Shown here: positions 30,488-38,793 of the stretch, in pieces | Position numbering within the stretch: position 1 is the first letter of the stretch | Layout of the letters: each line of letters begins with the position of its first letter | DNA from: an uncultured Ellagibacter sp. | Lineage (GTDB): Bacteria > Actinomycetota > Coriobacteriia > Coriobacteriales > Eggerthellaceae | Direction: 5' to 3' | DNA length: 64,000 bases | Assembly (NCBI RefSeq): GCF_934643285.1 | Contig: NZ_CAKUBT010000005.1 | Coordinates: 38,846 to 102,845, forward strand | Notes under the pieces: model-generated | Told to the model about the DNA's origin: nothing | The model's input: the letters and a program-made list of their open reading frames with translations, nothing else | Databases searched by the model: none | Translations under genes and position numbers: made by a program

Positions 30488-31261
30488 ATGACGGAGAGGG
30501 ATTACTATGACTTGAGCGGGCGCGTGGCGCTCATTACCGGTGCAAGCTCGCATGGCATCGGCAATCAGAGCGCAAAGACGCTCGCCGCGCACGGGGCAAA
30601 AGTGTTTCTGGTTGCCCGTCGAGAGGAGAAGCTTCAAGAGGCCGTCGCCGAAATCGAGGCGAACGGTGGCGAGGCATCGTATTTCGCGGGCGACGCCTCG
30701 AGTGAGGAAATCTGCAAGGCGGCGGTCGAGAAGTGCATCGCCGACTTCGGACGTTTGGACATTATGGTTTTAGCTGCGGGCACCTCGGGCCTTTCCGAGC
30801 GCAGCATGGAAGATGCCTTCAACACGGAGAATTGGCGCAACATCTTGGCCGTTAATCTGGACAGCGTCTTCTTCATGGTGAAGTATGGCTGGGAAGAATG
30901 CGCCAAAAACGGCGTGGGCGCCATCATCCCCGTCGGATCGCTCGCATCCTGGCACGCCGCCGGATCTACGGCCTACACGGCCACCAAGGGAGCCATCCGC
31001 GCGCTTACGCAGAAGTGGGGCAAGCTGCTCGGGCCCAAGGGCATTCGCGTCAATACGCTCTATCCCGGCTTCATCGACACCGACATGACCCACGGCGCCA
31101 CTAAGATGGAATCCTATATCAACTCCGTTATCGGAAAAATCCCCTTGGGACGCTATGGCAACGTCGACGACTGCGCGAATGCCGTGCTTTACCTGGCAAG
31201 CGACGCATCGAGCTTCATGAACGGGCAGCACCTCGTCATCGATGGCGGCGAGCTCGCCTAA
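30488..31261 (+). CDS. Short-chain dehydrogenase/reductase
   Basis: 257 aa, classical SDR: TGASSHGIG cofactor motif near the start, MVLAAG (NNAG position), active-site Ser in VGSLAS and YTATK (YxxxK), and IRVNTLYPGFIDTDM. ARREE after the second strand suggests NADPH preference. Starts at ATG 30488 after GAGAGGGAAATG-type purine-rich leader. Presumed keto/alcohol interconversion in the cluster II pathway. Confidence 0.85.
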   Translation: MTERDYYDLSGRVALITGASSHGIGNQSAKTLAAHGAKVFLVARREEKLQEAVAEIEANGGEASYFAGDASSEEICKAAVEKCIADFGRLDIMVLAAGTSGLSERSMEDAFNTENWRNILAVNLDSVFFMVKYGWEECAKNGVGAIIPVGSLASWHAAGSTAYTATKGAIRALTQKWGKLLGPKGIRVNTLYPGFIDTDMTHGATKMESYINSVIGKIPLGRYGNVDDCANAVLYLASDASSFMNGQHLVIDGGELA

Positions 31262-31279
31262 AGAAACCTCGGGAAGATA

Positions 31280-31315
31280 GCGGGGCCCCGCCGCAAAACC
31301 GGACCCCGCCTTTCT
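31280..31315 (+). terminator. GC-rich hairpin after SDR gene
   Basis: GCGGGG...CCCCGC stem followed by CTTTCT. Confidence 0.45.
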
Positions 31316-31399
31316 CGGCCAAACAACAATCGGCTTGTTCGTGATAGTAGCGCATTGAAGAGCGCCTTCCAATATCGCGAACGTTACAAAGGAGTAACA

Positions 31400-32863
31400 A
31401 TGCCTGAGAATACTGCAGAGCAGGTCCAGCAGACCAATGCTTTCATGAGAGCCCCTGAAGGGAAAAAACTCCTTACCGTTATAGGTGTGTACTGCGGAAT
31501 CATCGCAAACCTCCTCATCTCGACCTCGAACGCCACCGTGCTGCCCGCCGCCGCAGCGGACATCGGCGGCATGGACATCTACGGCCTGGCGCAGAGCATC
31601 TCGAGCGTGCTCTCCGTTGCCCTGATGCCCGTTTTCGGCTTCATCGCCGCACGCAACCCGCACCTGAAGCGCATTCTGTGCACAATCGGCCTCGCCGGCG
31701 GCGCCTGCGTGCTTCTGGTGCGAGCCGTTGCCACCAACATGATGATAATTGTGGTAGCAAACGTTTTCTGGGGTATGGTGTCCGCCGCCGTCTTCGGCGT
31801 GGGCTTCACCATCATCCGCGACGTTTACGACCGCAAGAAAGCAGGCTTTTACCTGGGTCTTGTGGGTACGGTCATGTCCGCCGCAACACTCATCGGCCCC
31901 ATTGTCGCCGGCTTCATCATCGACACGCTTGGCTGGCGCGTATGGACGTGGATCTGCGTCGCCGTTCTTGTCGTCGGCGCGCTCGTCACGTTCTTCGGCG
32001 TGAAAGTGAAGAAAGAAGAGGTCGCCGACCTGGCTTCTGCGGGCAAGAGCTTTGACGGCTTCGGCGCCATCTGCGTCATGATTGCCTTCGCAGCGCTCAT
32101 CGTCGGCCTCTCTATGGGCACGAGCTATGTGAAGTTCGGCACGCCGCTCAACACGGCACTGCTCGTCATCGCAGTCGTATTCCTCATCCTTCTGGCCATC
32201 AACATCAAGAAAAAGGGCAACGACGCCATCATCCCGATCGATACCCTCAGAAACCGCAACGTGCTGGTTCTCACCGCTTCCAACTTCCTGCATAACTTCG
32301 GTTCGATGACTATCGTCTTCTTCATCGCCGGCTTCATCATGCGCACCCTGACGAACGACCCCATCTGCCAGACCATAGGCTCTGCGACCGCCGCCGGGCT
32401 CGCATCCGCGCTCATGGCAGTGCTCGGCCTGGTGCTCGGCCCGATCTTCGGCAAGATGATCGCCAAGGCTGGCACCGCCAAGACCGTCATGACCATCGGC
32501 AACATCGTGCGCGTCGTCGTCATGGCATGCTTCGTGCTCTTCCTCGTGCCCGGCGTACCCGTGTGGGTCATCTACGTGCTCATGTTCCTGGCTGGCATCT
32601 TCAACTCGCAGCAGCAGGTCACGCAATCGGCAGCACCCCAGATCATGCTCACCGCCAAAGAACGCACCATCGGCAACTCCACCATCCAGCTCGGCCAGAA
32701 CCTGGGCGCGGGTATCGGCATGGCCGTGTTCACGCTGATTTTGGCTGTCGACCCCGCTGGCGGCATGCGCATCTGCATGGTCGTGGCGCTCGTCGCCTGG
32801 ATCATCCTGCTCTTCATCACCTTCTTGCTGAAGAAGCCTGCGCCGGAGGACATGGAGAACTAA
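31400..32863 (+). CDS. MFS transporter, DHA2-like (cluster II)
   Basis: 487 aa with about 14 hydrophobic segments, the layout of the DHA2/14-TMS drug:proton antiporter group; motif GTVMSAATLIGPIVAGFIID is the family's motif C-like segment (GP..G). AAAGGAG precedes ATG 31400. Likely moves substrate or product of cluster II. The remnant of another SDR gene begins directly at its stop. Confidence 0.85.
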   Translation: MPENTAEQVQQTNAFMRAPEGKKLLTVIGVYCGIIANLLISTSNATVLPAAAADIGGMDIYGLAQSISSVLSVALMPVFGFIAARNPHLKRILCTIGLAGGACVLLVRAVATNMMIIVVANVFWGMVSAAVFGVGFTIIRDVYDRKKAGFYLGLVGTVMSAATLIGPIVAGFIIDTLGWRVWTWICVAVLVVGALVTFFGVKVKKEEVADLASAGKSFDGFGAICVMIAFAALIVGLSMGTSYVKFGTPLNTALLVIAVVFLILLAINIKKKGNDAIIPIDTLRNRNVLVLTASNFLHNFGSMTIVFFIAGFIMRTLTNDPICQTIGSATAAGLASALMAVLGLVLGPIFGKMIAKAGTAKTVMTIGNIVRVVVMACFVLFLVPGVPVWVIYVLMFLAGIFNSQQQVTQSAAPQIMLTAKERTIGNSTIQLGQNLGAGIGMAVFTLILAVDPAGGMRICMVVALVAWIILLFITFLLKKPAPEDMEN

Positions 32864-33331
32864 GGGCCCTCGTCGACCACCGGCTACTTCGTCCAACCCA
32901 CCCCCGAGGAAAAGGAGCCGTGGGACAGCCCGAACGACCCTGAGTTCTTCACCAAAATCAAAGCGGTCATCCAGAACCGCGAAGTCCCAGAGGCCATGCG
33001 CCACATAGGCGAAGACTACCTGTACTACCCCATTTCCAAGACCTTCACCCAATACTACACTCGCGCCAACACCCTGCGCTTCGGACGCAAGGGCTGCCAG
33101 ATCTTCTCGATCGCCCCAGGCACGTTCGACACCCCGATGCTGCGCGAATCCCCTGATGAAGTCATTGCCGGCATCGCAAAGGGCAACGTGCTCGGCCGAT
33201 TGGGCGAACCGGAAGAGATGGCCGATTTCATCGTGCGCCTGCTCGAGCCAGGACACGACTACCTTACCGGCGTCGACCTTATTTTGGATGGCGGTAAATT
33301 CGGCATGACCACGGCTAAGCAGCTGGATTAA
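32864..33331 (+). pseudogene. 5'-truncated SDR gene
   Basis: An open frame continues from the MFS stop to 33331 and encodes about 155 residues of an SDR C-terminal half: YYPISKTF (YxxxK active site), IFSIAPGTFDTPM, GRLGEPEEMADFIVRLL, LTGVDLILDGGKF. The whole Rossmann cofactor-binding half and a start signal are missing. Most likely the remains of a gene deleted at its 5' side when the MFS gene was joined to it. Confidence 0.75.
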
Positions 33332-33339
33332 CGGCAAGC

Positions 33340-33371
33340 GCGCCTGCGGCGCCTCCCCCGTCCGCAGGCGC
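33340..33371 (+). terminator. Hairpin after the truncated SDR
   Basis: GCGCCTGCGG/CCGCAGGCGC stem, followed by CTT; lies 20 bp before the second VOC gene, so may attenuate it. Confidence 0.45.
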
Positions 33372-33393
33372 CTTCAAGAGAGGAAATATTCCC

Positions 33394-34032
33394 ATGAGTA
33401 ACGTCATCACGAAGGATTACACCGACTACTTCAAGGGCCGCGACTGGGTCCACATGCTGGGCTTTTACGCGCAAGATTGGCGCAAGTTCATGACCGATCA
33501 CAATCGCGTCTTCGGTTCCGGTCCGTTCTTCTACACCACCAACACCTTCTCGCGCCTGCTCTTCCATGGCGACGAAGTCGACTGCACAGGCCTGGAGTTC
33601 CATGCCGCTTACGGCGCCTGGGGAAGCCATACCATCGAGGTCGTCGAGCCCGTTCCCTTCAGCGTTCCTACGATGTTCAGCGAGATCAATAGCGAAGGCG
33701 AGCCTGGCTTCAATCACCTGCATATCTTCGTTGAAGATTTGGAAGAAGCGCAGGACGCATGCGAGTTCCTCAAGATTCCGGTTATCACGGTGGGATACCC
33801 CGACATGGCGAACGCGATTGAAAAGGCGAAAGCGACTGGCGCGGACGTCGAAGCGATCAAAAAGAACGCCGGCAAGGCATCCTTTATGGTGTGCGATATG
33901 CGCAAGGAACTTGGCTTCGCCGTGCAATTGATTACCCCACGAGCTCAAGCGCTCCACAGCGCCATCATCGGCGCCAAGGACAAATGGGACGGCAGCGCAG
34001 AAACTATGTTCATCCCCCTCGGCGGAAAATAG
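33394..34032 (+). CDS. VOC-superfamily protein 2
   Basis: 212 aa. WVHMLGFYAQDWRKFMTDHNRVFGSGPFFY and FNHLHIFVEDLEEAQDACEFLKIPV are two VOC half-modules with putative metal-ligand His; FAVQLITPRAQ ends the fold. More distant from VOC 1 than a recent duplicate. GAGAGGAAA precedes ATG 33394. Last gene of cluster II, followed by a terminator. Confidence 0.75.
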   Translation: MSNVITKDYTDYFKGRDWVHMLGFYAQDWRKFMTDHNRVFGSGPFFYTTNTFSRLLFHGDEVDCTGLEFHAAYGAWGSHTIEVVEPVPFSVPTMFSEINSEGEPGFNHLHIFVEDLEEAQDACEFLKIPVITVGYPDMANAIEKAKATGADVEAIKKNAGKASFMVCDMRKELGFAVQLITPRAQALHSAIIGAKDKWDGSAETMFIPLGGK

Positions 34033-34042
34033 CCCTCCGAAC

Positions 34043-34074
34043 GGATGGCCTCCCATTATCCCAGGAGGCCATCC
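34043..34074 (+). terminator. Terminator of cluster II
   Basis: Perfect GGATGGCCTCC/GGAGGCCATCC hairpin. A second perfect hairpin GGCGCACGGAAG/CTTCCGTGCGCC follows at 34102-34135. Confidence 0.65.
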
Positions 34075-34147
34075 TCCCCCAATACCAATTCCCTCGCAAG
34101 CGGCGCACGGAAGATCTCGCAGACTTCCGTGCGCCGCCCATTTATCA

Positions 34148-34183
34148 GCCTTACCCGTAGAACTTCACGTCGGGGGAGGGAGG
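34148..34183 (-). repeat. Direct repeat of the nadE 3' end (36 bp)
   Basis: Identical in 35 of 36 bases to 34839-34874, which is the real nadE terminus. The two copies flank a 655-bp segment holding a Rep-A element, tandem repeats and a broken ATPase gene, resembling the duplicated target or attachment site of an inserted element. Confidence 0.75.
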
Positions 34184-34198
34184 AGAAAAGAGGGGGGT

Positions 34199-34385
34199 CC
34201 TGCCAGAAATCGGGCAATTTTCATCATCATGAGAGGGAATAATGAGAAGAAGGCGATGGTCGTCTACCAATCATAATCAATGAACTGGCCTTATGCTACA
34301 CGTCACTCGCGGCCACCCTCCCTAAAGAGCGAGTATCGCCCTCTAGAGGCCTTCTTTTGAGGAAGACCACCCGATTTCTGGCAGG
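34199..34385. repeat. Rep-A element, copy 2 (187 bp)
   Basis: Left arm CCTGCCAGAAATCGGGCAAT then TTTCATCATCAT; right arm CCACCCGATTTCTGGCAGG. Internal TGAACTGGCCTTATG at 34280 matches copy 1 (inverted) and copy 3 at the same 81-82 bp offset. Confidence 0.75.
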
Positions 34386-34426
34386 TTGAGACATTATTTT
34401 GGACAAGCAAAGGGAGAACACGTCTC

Positions 34427-34527
34427 TAAAAGTCCCTAGGAAAAGTTGCTCGCTCAGCTAAAAAGTCCCTTGAAAAAGTTGTCAACTCCGTCAAAAAGTT
34501 CCTTGGAAAAGTTTATTTGCCCAGCTC
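34427..34527. repeat. Three imperfect tandem repeats of 32-35 bp
   Basis: Unit TAAAAAGTCCCTTGGAAAAG followed by TT and a variable 12-bp end, repeated three times. Spacers are not unique 30-40-mers, so this is not a CRISPR. Confidence 0.65.
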
Positions 34528-34572
34528 AGGAAGATTAAAATCAAGCGCAGACCTTGGCTCTTCCTGAGCGTT

Positions 34573-34839
34573 TTGGCCCAGGGGACACGACTCTCATTCT
34601 CGACAAACAACAATCGCTCCAGGTTCGAGCTCGACTTTGTGATTCGTTATCGAGGCAAATGCGTACCCGTTGAGGTGAAAGCGCGCGATGGCAACGCGAA
34701 AAGCGTGAAAACCGTGCTCAAGCACCCGGAAAAATACCGTGTCGATTCAGCGATAAAACTCGCAGACTTGAACATCGGCCGTACAGGCGCGATTCTGACC
34801 CTGCCGCTCTACATGGCCTTCTTGCTCACAGAAAGATAG
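34573..34839 (+). pseudogene. C-terminal remnant of a DUF4143-type ATPase
   Basis: About 75 codons from SRFELDFVIRYRGKCVPVEVKARDG to the stop match the nuclease-like C-terminal DUF4143 region (E-D-F...VPVEVK) of AAA ATP-binding proteins. The ATPase part is absent; the sequence before it is tandem repeats. Confidence 0.65.
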
Positions 34840-34841
34840 CC

Positions 34842-35663
34842 TTACCCGTAGAACTTCACGTCGGGGAAGGGAGGTTCCTGGGCGCGCTTGAACGCGTAGG
34901 AGTTCACTCGTGCGAGCAGGCCTGTCGCCTGCATGATGTCGAAGCCCAGCGCATCGCACGCGTCCTCGACCGACTGCCCCTGCTCTTGCACGGCAATCAG
35001 CAGCTTGTCGAGGGTCTCATAGTCGATGCCCATAGAGGCCTCGTCCTTCTGGCCGGGAGCGAGCTCTGCGCTCGGCGGCTTCACAAACACGTTCTCGGGA
35101 ATGGGCTCGACGTCGCCCGCCGCGCGCGCCTGCTCGTTGCGCCAACGACCCACCTCGTAGACATCGGTCTTGTACAAGCCACCGAGCGGGGCAAACGCGC
35201 CCGCCGTGTCGCCGTAGAGCGTGGAGTAGCCCATGGCGGCCTCGGACTTGTTTCCCGTATTCACAAGCATCCAGCGATTCGCGTTCGAAAGGGCCATGAG
35301 AATCACCATGCGGCAACGCGCCTGCGTGTTCTCGGAAGCCAAACCCTCGAGCTTTTCCTTGTAGGACTTGCGAATGACCTGCTCAAATGCCTCGAACGGC
35401 TCGCAGATCGACACCGTATGGCTCTCGATGCCGAGGTTTTCCGCCAAGGCGAGGGCATCGTCGATGGAGTGACCAGTCGAGTAGGGGCCGGGAAGAAGCA
35501 CACCGTGCACGTTCTTGGCGCCGAACGCGTCGACTGCCATGACCGCCGTCACCGACGAGTCGATGCCGCCCGAAAGACCGATGACAACCTGCGAGAAGCC
35601 GGCGCCCTTCGCGTACGCCGCGAGCGCGTCGACACATGCCTGATACTTATCCCCAGCTTTCAT
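34842..35663 (-). CDS. nadE: NH3-dependent NAD+ synthetase
   Basis: 273 aa, single-domain form without the glutaminase module. Converts deamido-NAD to NAD using ATP and ammonia. PP-loop SGGIDSS near residue 31, LPGPYST, NTGNKSEAAMGYSTLYGD and a C-terminal KR...PPFPD-type tail. AAGGAGG precedes ATG 35663. Its last 11 codons occur again at 34148 and 24338. Upstream (35664-36125) are two palindromic elements and no gene. Confidence 0.95.
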   Translation of the reverse strand: MKAGDKYQACVDALAAYAKGAGFSQVVIGLSGGIDSSVTAVMAVDAFGAKNVHGVLLPGPYSTGHSIDDALALAENLGIESHTVSICEPFEAFEQVIRKSYKEKLEGLASENTQARCRMVILMALSNANRWMLVNTGNKSEAAMGYSTLYGDTAGAFAPLGGLYKTDVYEVGRWRNEQARAAGDVEPIPENVFVKPPSAELAPGQKDEASMGIDYETLDKLLIAVQEQGQSVEDACDALGFDIMQATGLLARVNSYAFKRAQEPPFPDVKFYG

Positions 35664-35785
35664 GGAGCCTCCTTGCGCAATAATCCGCATGATGCGACTA
35701 AGTATGCCACCCCATTGTTTCATACGCGTTGCAACCTCAAGCCTTGCAGGTTGGAATAGACCGCAAGCCAAAAGGCGACTTGACC

Positions 35786-35876
35786 GCTTTCGAACACGGG
35801 CGGGGAAACTCGTGCTCAAACAGTCCTCGCTGCGCTGCGGAACTGCGCGCGAGCTCCCCCGCCCGCATTCGAAAGC
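35786..35876 (+). repeat. Palindromic element copy ii (intergenic)
   Basis: 91 bp. Arms GCTTTCGAA..GGGCGGGG..CTCG and CGAG..CCCCCGCCC..TTCGAAAGC pair almost completely; core GTGCTCAAACAGTCCTCGCT then GCGCTGCGGAACTGCGCG. Lies between hypB and nadE. Confidence 0.8.
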
Positions 35877-36021
35877 TACGTCACAACAACAGCTCAACGC
35901 GAGAGGCTGCGACGAGGGGTTCCCAAGCCGAAAGAACCAGCGCTTTCACGCAAGCATAATCACCTGAGCACGGACTCCTCGTCTGCAACCTCACAGGTCG
36001 AGCTCCATCTGCGGCCCGAAA

Positions 36022-36099
36022 GGCCGTGGGCGGGGGTCCCGCGCGCAGTTCCGCAGCGCAGCGAGGACTGTCTGAGCACGGGACCCCTGGCCGCGGCCG
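36022..36099 (-). repeat. Palindromic element copy iii (intergenic)
   Basis: Arms GGCCGTGGGCGGGGGTCCCG and CGGGACCCCTGGCCGCGGCC pair; core GCGCAGTTCCGCAGCGCAGC then GAGGACTGTCTGAGCA. Opposite orientation to copy ii, 150 bp away. Confidence 0.8.
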
Positions 36100-36125
36100 T
36101 AATCTCGCAGGTTGAACTAAGCCGA

Positions 36126-36776
36126 TTACGCCTTGCGAATGCGCTCGGCGAGCCAGCTCGTCCACGCCTCCAAGCCCTCGCCCGTCGTCGCGGAGAGAGG
36201 GAAGATAGGAGCCTGCGGGTTCAGCTGGTTCACGCTTTCCCCGAAAGCCTCCTTGTTGAAGTTGAACACCGGCATCGTGTCCACCTTGTTCAAGATGACG
36301 GCCTCAGAAACTTGGAAGACACCAGGGTACTTGAGCGGTTTGTCGTCGCCTTCCGGCACCGACAAGATCATGACCTTGGCGTTCTCGCCCAAATCGAAGT
36401 CCGTCGGGCACACGAGATTGCCCACGTTCTCCACGATGATCAGGTCGAGGCGCTCAAGGTCGAGCACATCGATGGCGCGCTTGATCATGGCGCTTTCCAG
36501 ATGGCACGCCCCACCGGTGTTAATCTGCACGGCAGCGATTCCCTGCGCCTTGATCTTCTCGGCATCGACGCTGCTTGCGATATCGCCCTCGATGACAGCG
36601 ATGTTGAACTCGTCGCGCAGGGCGTCGATCGTGGCCAGAATGGTCGAGGTCTTGCCCGACCCCGGGCTCGCCAGAAGATCGACCACGTAGACGTGGTGGG
36701 CGGCGAAACGCTCGCGCAGCTCGCGCGCAATGGCGTCATTCTTATCGAGAATGGGCTGCTTCATATCAATCTTCAT
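36126..36776 (-). CDS. hypB: Hydrogenase nickel incorporation GTPase HypB
   Basis: 216 aa. G1 loop ASPGSGKTS, EGDIASS, the metal/dimer region HLESAMI preceded by NTGGACHL, and LNKVDTMPVFNF (NKxD). Short form lacking an N-terminal His-rich nickel store, consistent with a separate SlyD-like protein supplying metal. The start overlaps the hypA end by 11 bp. Confidence 0.95.
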   Translation of the reverse strand: MKIDMKQPILDKNDAIARELRERFAAHHVYVVDLLASPGSGKTSTILATIDALRDEFNIAVIEGDIASSVDAEKIKAQGIAAVQINTGGACHLESAMIKRAIDVLDLERLDLIIVENVGNLVCPTDFDLGENAKVMILSVPEGDDKPLKYPGVFQVSEAVILNKVDTMPVFNFNKEAFGESVNQLNPQAPIFPLSATTGEGLEAWTSWLAERIRKA

Positions 36777-37146
36777 GAGAATCTCCTTCCTCATCGTCGG
36801 GCAGGTCGACTTCGATCGAATCGATCTGCAGCTCCCGCCCGCACAGAAGCTCGGTTGCGAACCCATCGCATTCCGGGCAGAACATATGGAACCTATCGTG
36901 CTCGAAGACGGCGCCGCATTCGAGACAGCGGCTCTTCGGCTTGATCATATTGATGGTAAGCTCGGCGCCCTTCGCATACGGGTCGTCCTCGGTGAGGGCC
37001 TCCCACGCGAACACGAGCGCATCCTCGATCGCCTCGGTCATCTCGCCGATCGACAAGTTGACCTTCAGAAGACGGGTCGCGCCCGAATCGCGCGCAGCTT
37101 TCTCAGCGGCCTCGATGACGCCCGTCATGATTCCCAGTTCGTGCAT
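36766..37146 (-). CDS. hypA: Hydrogenase maturation nickel-binding protein HypA
   Basis: 126 aa. N-terminal MHELGI supplies the nickel ligands; a zinc site CLECG...CPECDG lies near residue 75-95. Works with HypB to insert Ni into [NiFe] hydrogenase. No hydrogenase structural gene is in the window. Confidence 0.95.
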   Translation of the reverse strand: MHELGIMTGVIEAAEKAARDSGATRLLKVNLSIGEMTEAIEDALVFAWEALTEDDPYAKGAELTINMIKPKSRCLECGAVFEHDRFHMFCPECDGFATELLCGRELQIDSIEVDLPDDEEGDSHED

Positions 37147-37225
37147 GAAACCCCCATCGCGAAAGGCGTCTTCCCAGACGCGCCGTCCATCCGCCTTCTA
37201 TGGTAGTAGAACGCAGATATACACG

Positions 37226-37252
37226 TAAGGCCACCCTGGACGAGTGGCCTTA
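37226..37252 (-). terminator. Terminator after tatC
   Basis: TAAGGCCAC/GTGGCCTTA hairpin between tatC and hypA. Confidence 0.6.
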
Positions 37253-37276
37253 ACCGAATCAACAAAGCGAGGCGAG

Positions 37277-38056
37277 CTACTCCTCCGCTTCCTCCGCAGC
37301 AAGCTCGGCGTTCTGCTTCTTGATGCGCTTCGAAAGCACGATGCGCGCCAGCAGAAGCGACACCTCGTAGAGCACGACAAGTGCGGCGAACATGAGCAGC
37401 ATCGTGATAGGGCTTGCGTCCGGGGTGATCATCGCGCAGAGTACCATGAGCACGACGTAGATGGTGCGCCACTGCCCGCGCATCTTCTTGTAGGGAATGA
37501 TGTCGAAGATGACCAGGTAGAACACGATGACCGGCAGCTCGAAGGCGAAACCGAAGCCGATTTCGAACTTGATGATGATGTCAAGGTAGGACGACGCCTG
37601 CGGAAGCACTTGCGCGCTCATGCCGTACGCCTGGTCGGTGAGCCACTGGAACGCCGGATCCAGGATGATGAAATAGCAGAACAGCGTGCCGAAGATGAAC
37701 AGGAACACCGCAATCGCGAACGTCGGGATGAACCACTTGCGCTCCTTAGGCTTGAGAGCCGGCAGGAAGAACGCGAGAATCTGCCAGAGGATGACAGGCG
37801 AGCACGCGACGACCGATGCCCAGAAGGACAGCTTGAAACGCGTCGCGAACGCGTCGAAGGGCGTCGTGTACATGCCTTGCTGGAATCCCTCGGGAAGGAA
37901 CTCCGAGATAGGCGCGAACAGGATGACCGAAAGCGTCGGCGTTGCCATATAGAACACGCAGACGGCGATGAGCAGCACGACCACGATACGGACAAGGCGC
38001 ATGCGCAGCTCGCCCAGATGGTCGAAAAGGGGCATTCGGGCAGGACCGATAGGCAT
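37277..38056 (-). CDS. tatC: Sec-independent translocase TatC
   Basis: 259 aa, six transmembrane segments. FDHLGELRMRL at the N-terminus (substrate RR-motif recognition), then FxLPALKPKERKWF after TM2 and the FGFAFELPVIV segment, all TatC signatures. Starts three bases after the tatA/B stop. Confidence 0.95.
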   Translation of the reverse strand: MPIGPARMPLFDHLGELRMRLVRIVVVLLIAVCVFYMATPTLSVILFAPISEFLPEGFQQGMYTTPFDAFATRFKLSFWASVVACSPVILWQILAFFLPALKPKERKWFIPTFAIAVFLFIFGTLFCYFIILDPAFQWLTDQAYGMSAQVLPQASSYLDIIIKFEIGFGFAFELPVIVFYLVIFDIIPYKKMRGQWRTIYVVLMVLCAMITPDASPITMLLMFAALVVLYEVSLLLARIVLSKRIKKQNAELAAEEAEE

Positions 38057-38059
38057 CGC

Positions 38060-38611
38060 TTACTCCCCCTTCTCTTCGCTTGCGGGCACGTCGACGGCAG
38101 GCGCCTTCGCTTCCTTGCTTTCAGATGCGTTGGCGTTGCCGTAGAGCTCGTCGGCAGTCGGCTTCGCGTCGACCTTGCCCGCCTCGGCGCGAGCCGCAGT
38201 CGCAGCGACCGCCTCGGCAGCCGCCTGCTTTTCAGCCTCGGCCTTCTCGGCCTCCTTGCGAGCAGCACGCTCGCGGTCGTAGCGCGCTTTGCGCTCGGAG
38301 AAGCTTTCCTGCTTCGCGTCCTTCGCGGCGTTCACCGTAGACGTTGCGGCCTTCTTCACGTTCTTCGCACCCGACTCTGCGGCGTTGCCCATCTTCTCGA
38401 GCGCGTCGAGCGGGTTTTTGAACGGGTCCTCCGCGTCGGGGTCGAAGATCTTCTCTTCCTTGATGACCTTGTTCATCTCATCTTGAGCGCTGCGGAACTT
38501 CGCGATGGCCTTGCCAAGCGTCTTCGCCATGGCGGGAAGCTTGTCGGGGCCGAAGACAAGGAAGCCGAACAGCAGAATGAGAAAAAGCTCAAATCCACCT
38601 ATGCCAAACAA
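38060..38611 (-). CDS. Tat translocase subunit TatA/TatB
   Basis: 183 aa. One N-terminal membrane span (GGFELFLILLFGFLVFGPDKLP, FGP hinge), an amphipathic helix (AKTLGKAIAKFRSAQDEMNK) and a long Ala/Lys/Glu tail, closer to TatB in length. TTG 38611 is chosen because GAAGGAG lies six bases before it; an upstream ATG would add 15 charged/polar residues before the span. Partner of tatC. Both molybdoenzymes in this window lack Tat signals, so the substrates are elsewhere. Confidence 0.88.
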   Translation of the reverse strand: MFGIGGFELFLILLFGFLVFGPDKLPAMAKTLGKAIAKFRSAQDEMNKVIKEEKIFDPDAEDPFKNPLDALEKMGNAAESGAKNVKKAATSTVNAAKDAKQESFSERKARYDRERAARKEAEKAEAEKQAAAEAVAATAARAEAGKVDAKPTADELYGNANASESKEAKAPAVDVPASEEKGE

Positions 38612-38740
38612 AATAAACTCCTTCGGAGGAACAAACCGGAAAGGGTTGCCACGCATACCGAACCATTATCGGGCACAGCAGCGGTCTATGGTAGCACACC
38701 GCACGCTACGCCACGATTTCCGCACGTTCCCCTCAAACGA

Positions 38741-38790
38741 AAAAACAGCCGGACAGCCCTGCGGCTCGCCGCAAGACCGCCCAGCTGTCG
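38741..38790 (-). terminator. Terminator before tatA/B
   Basis: ACAGC...GCTGT outer and GCGGC/GCCGC inner stem, followed by six T on the minus strand; ends transcription of the small membrane gene. Confidence 0.6.
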
Positions 38791-38793
38791 CCG

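Noticed and set aside
30770..33337. 855-codon minus-strand frame opposite the SDR and MFS genes
   Set aside because: Antisense shadow, no family resemblance, whereas the plus strand encodes clear SDR and MFS proteins.
34427..34527. Possible CRISPR array
   Set aside because: Only three units of 32-35 bp with no regular unique spacers and no cas genes.
35664..35897. N-terminal extension of NadE through the palindromic element
   Set aside because: AAGGAGG and a standard NadE start are at 35663; the upstream frame is open only because the element tends to be open in several frames.
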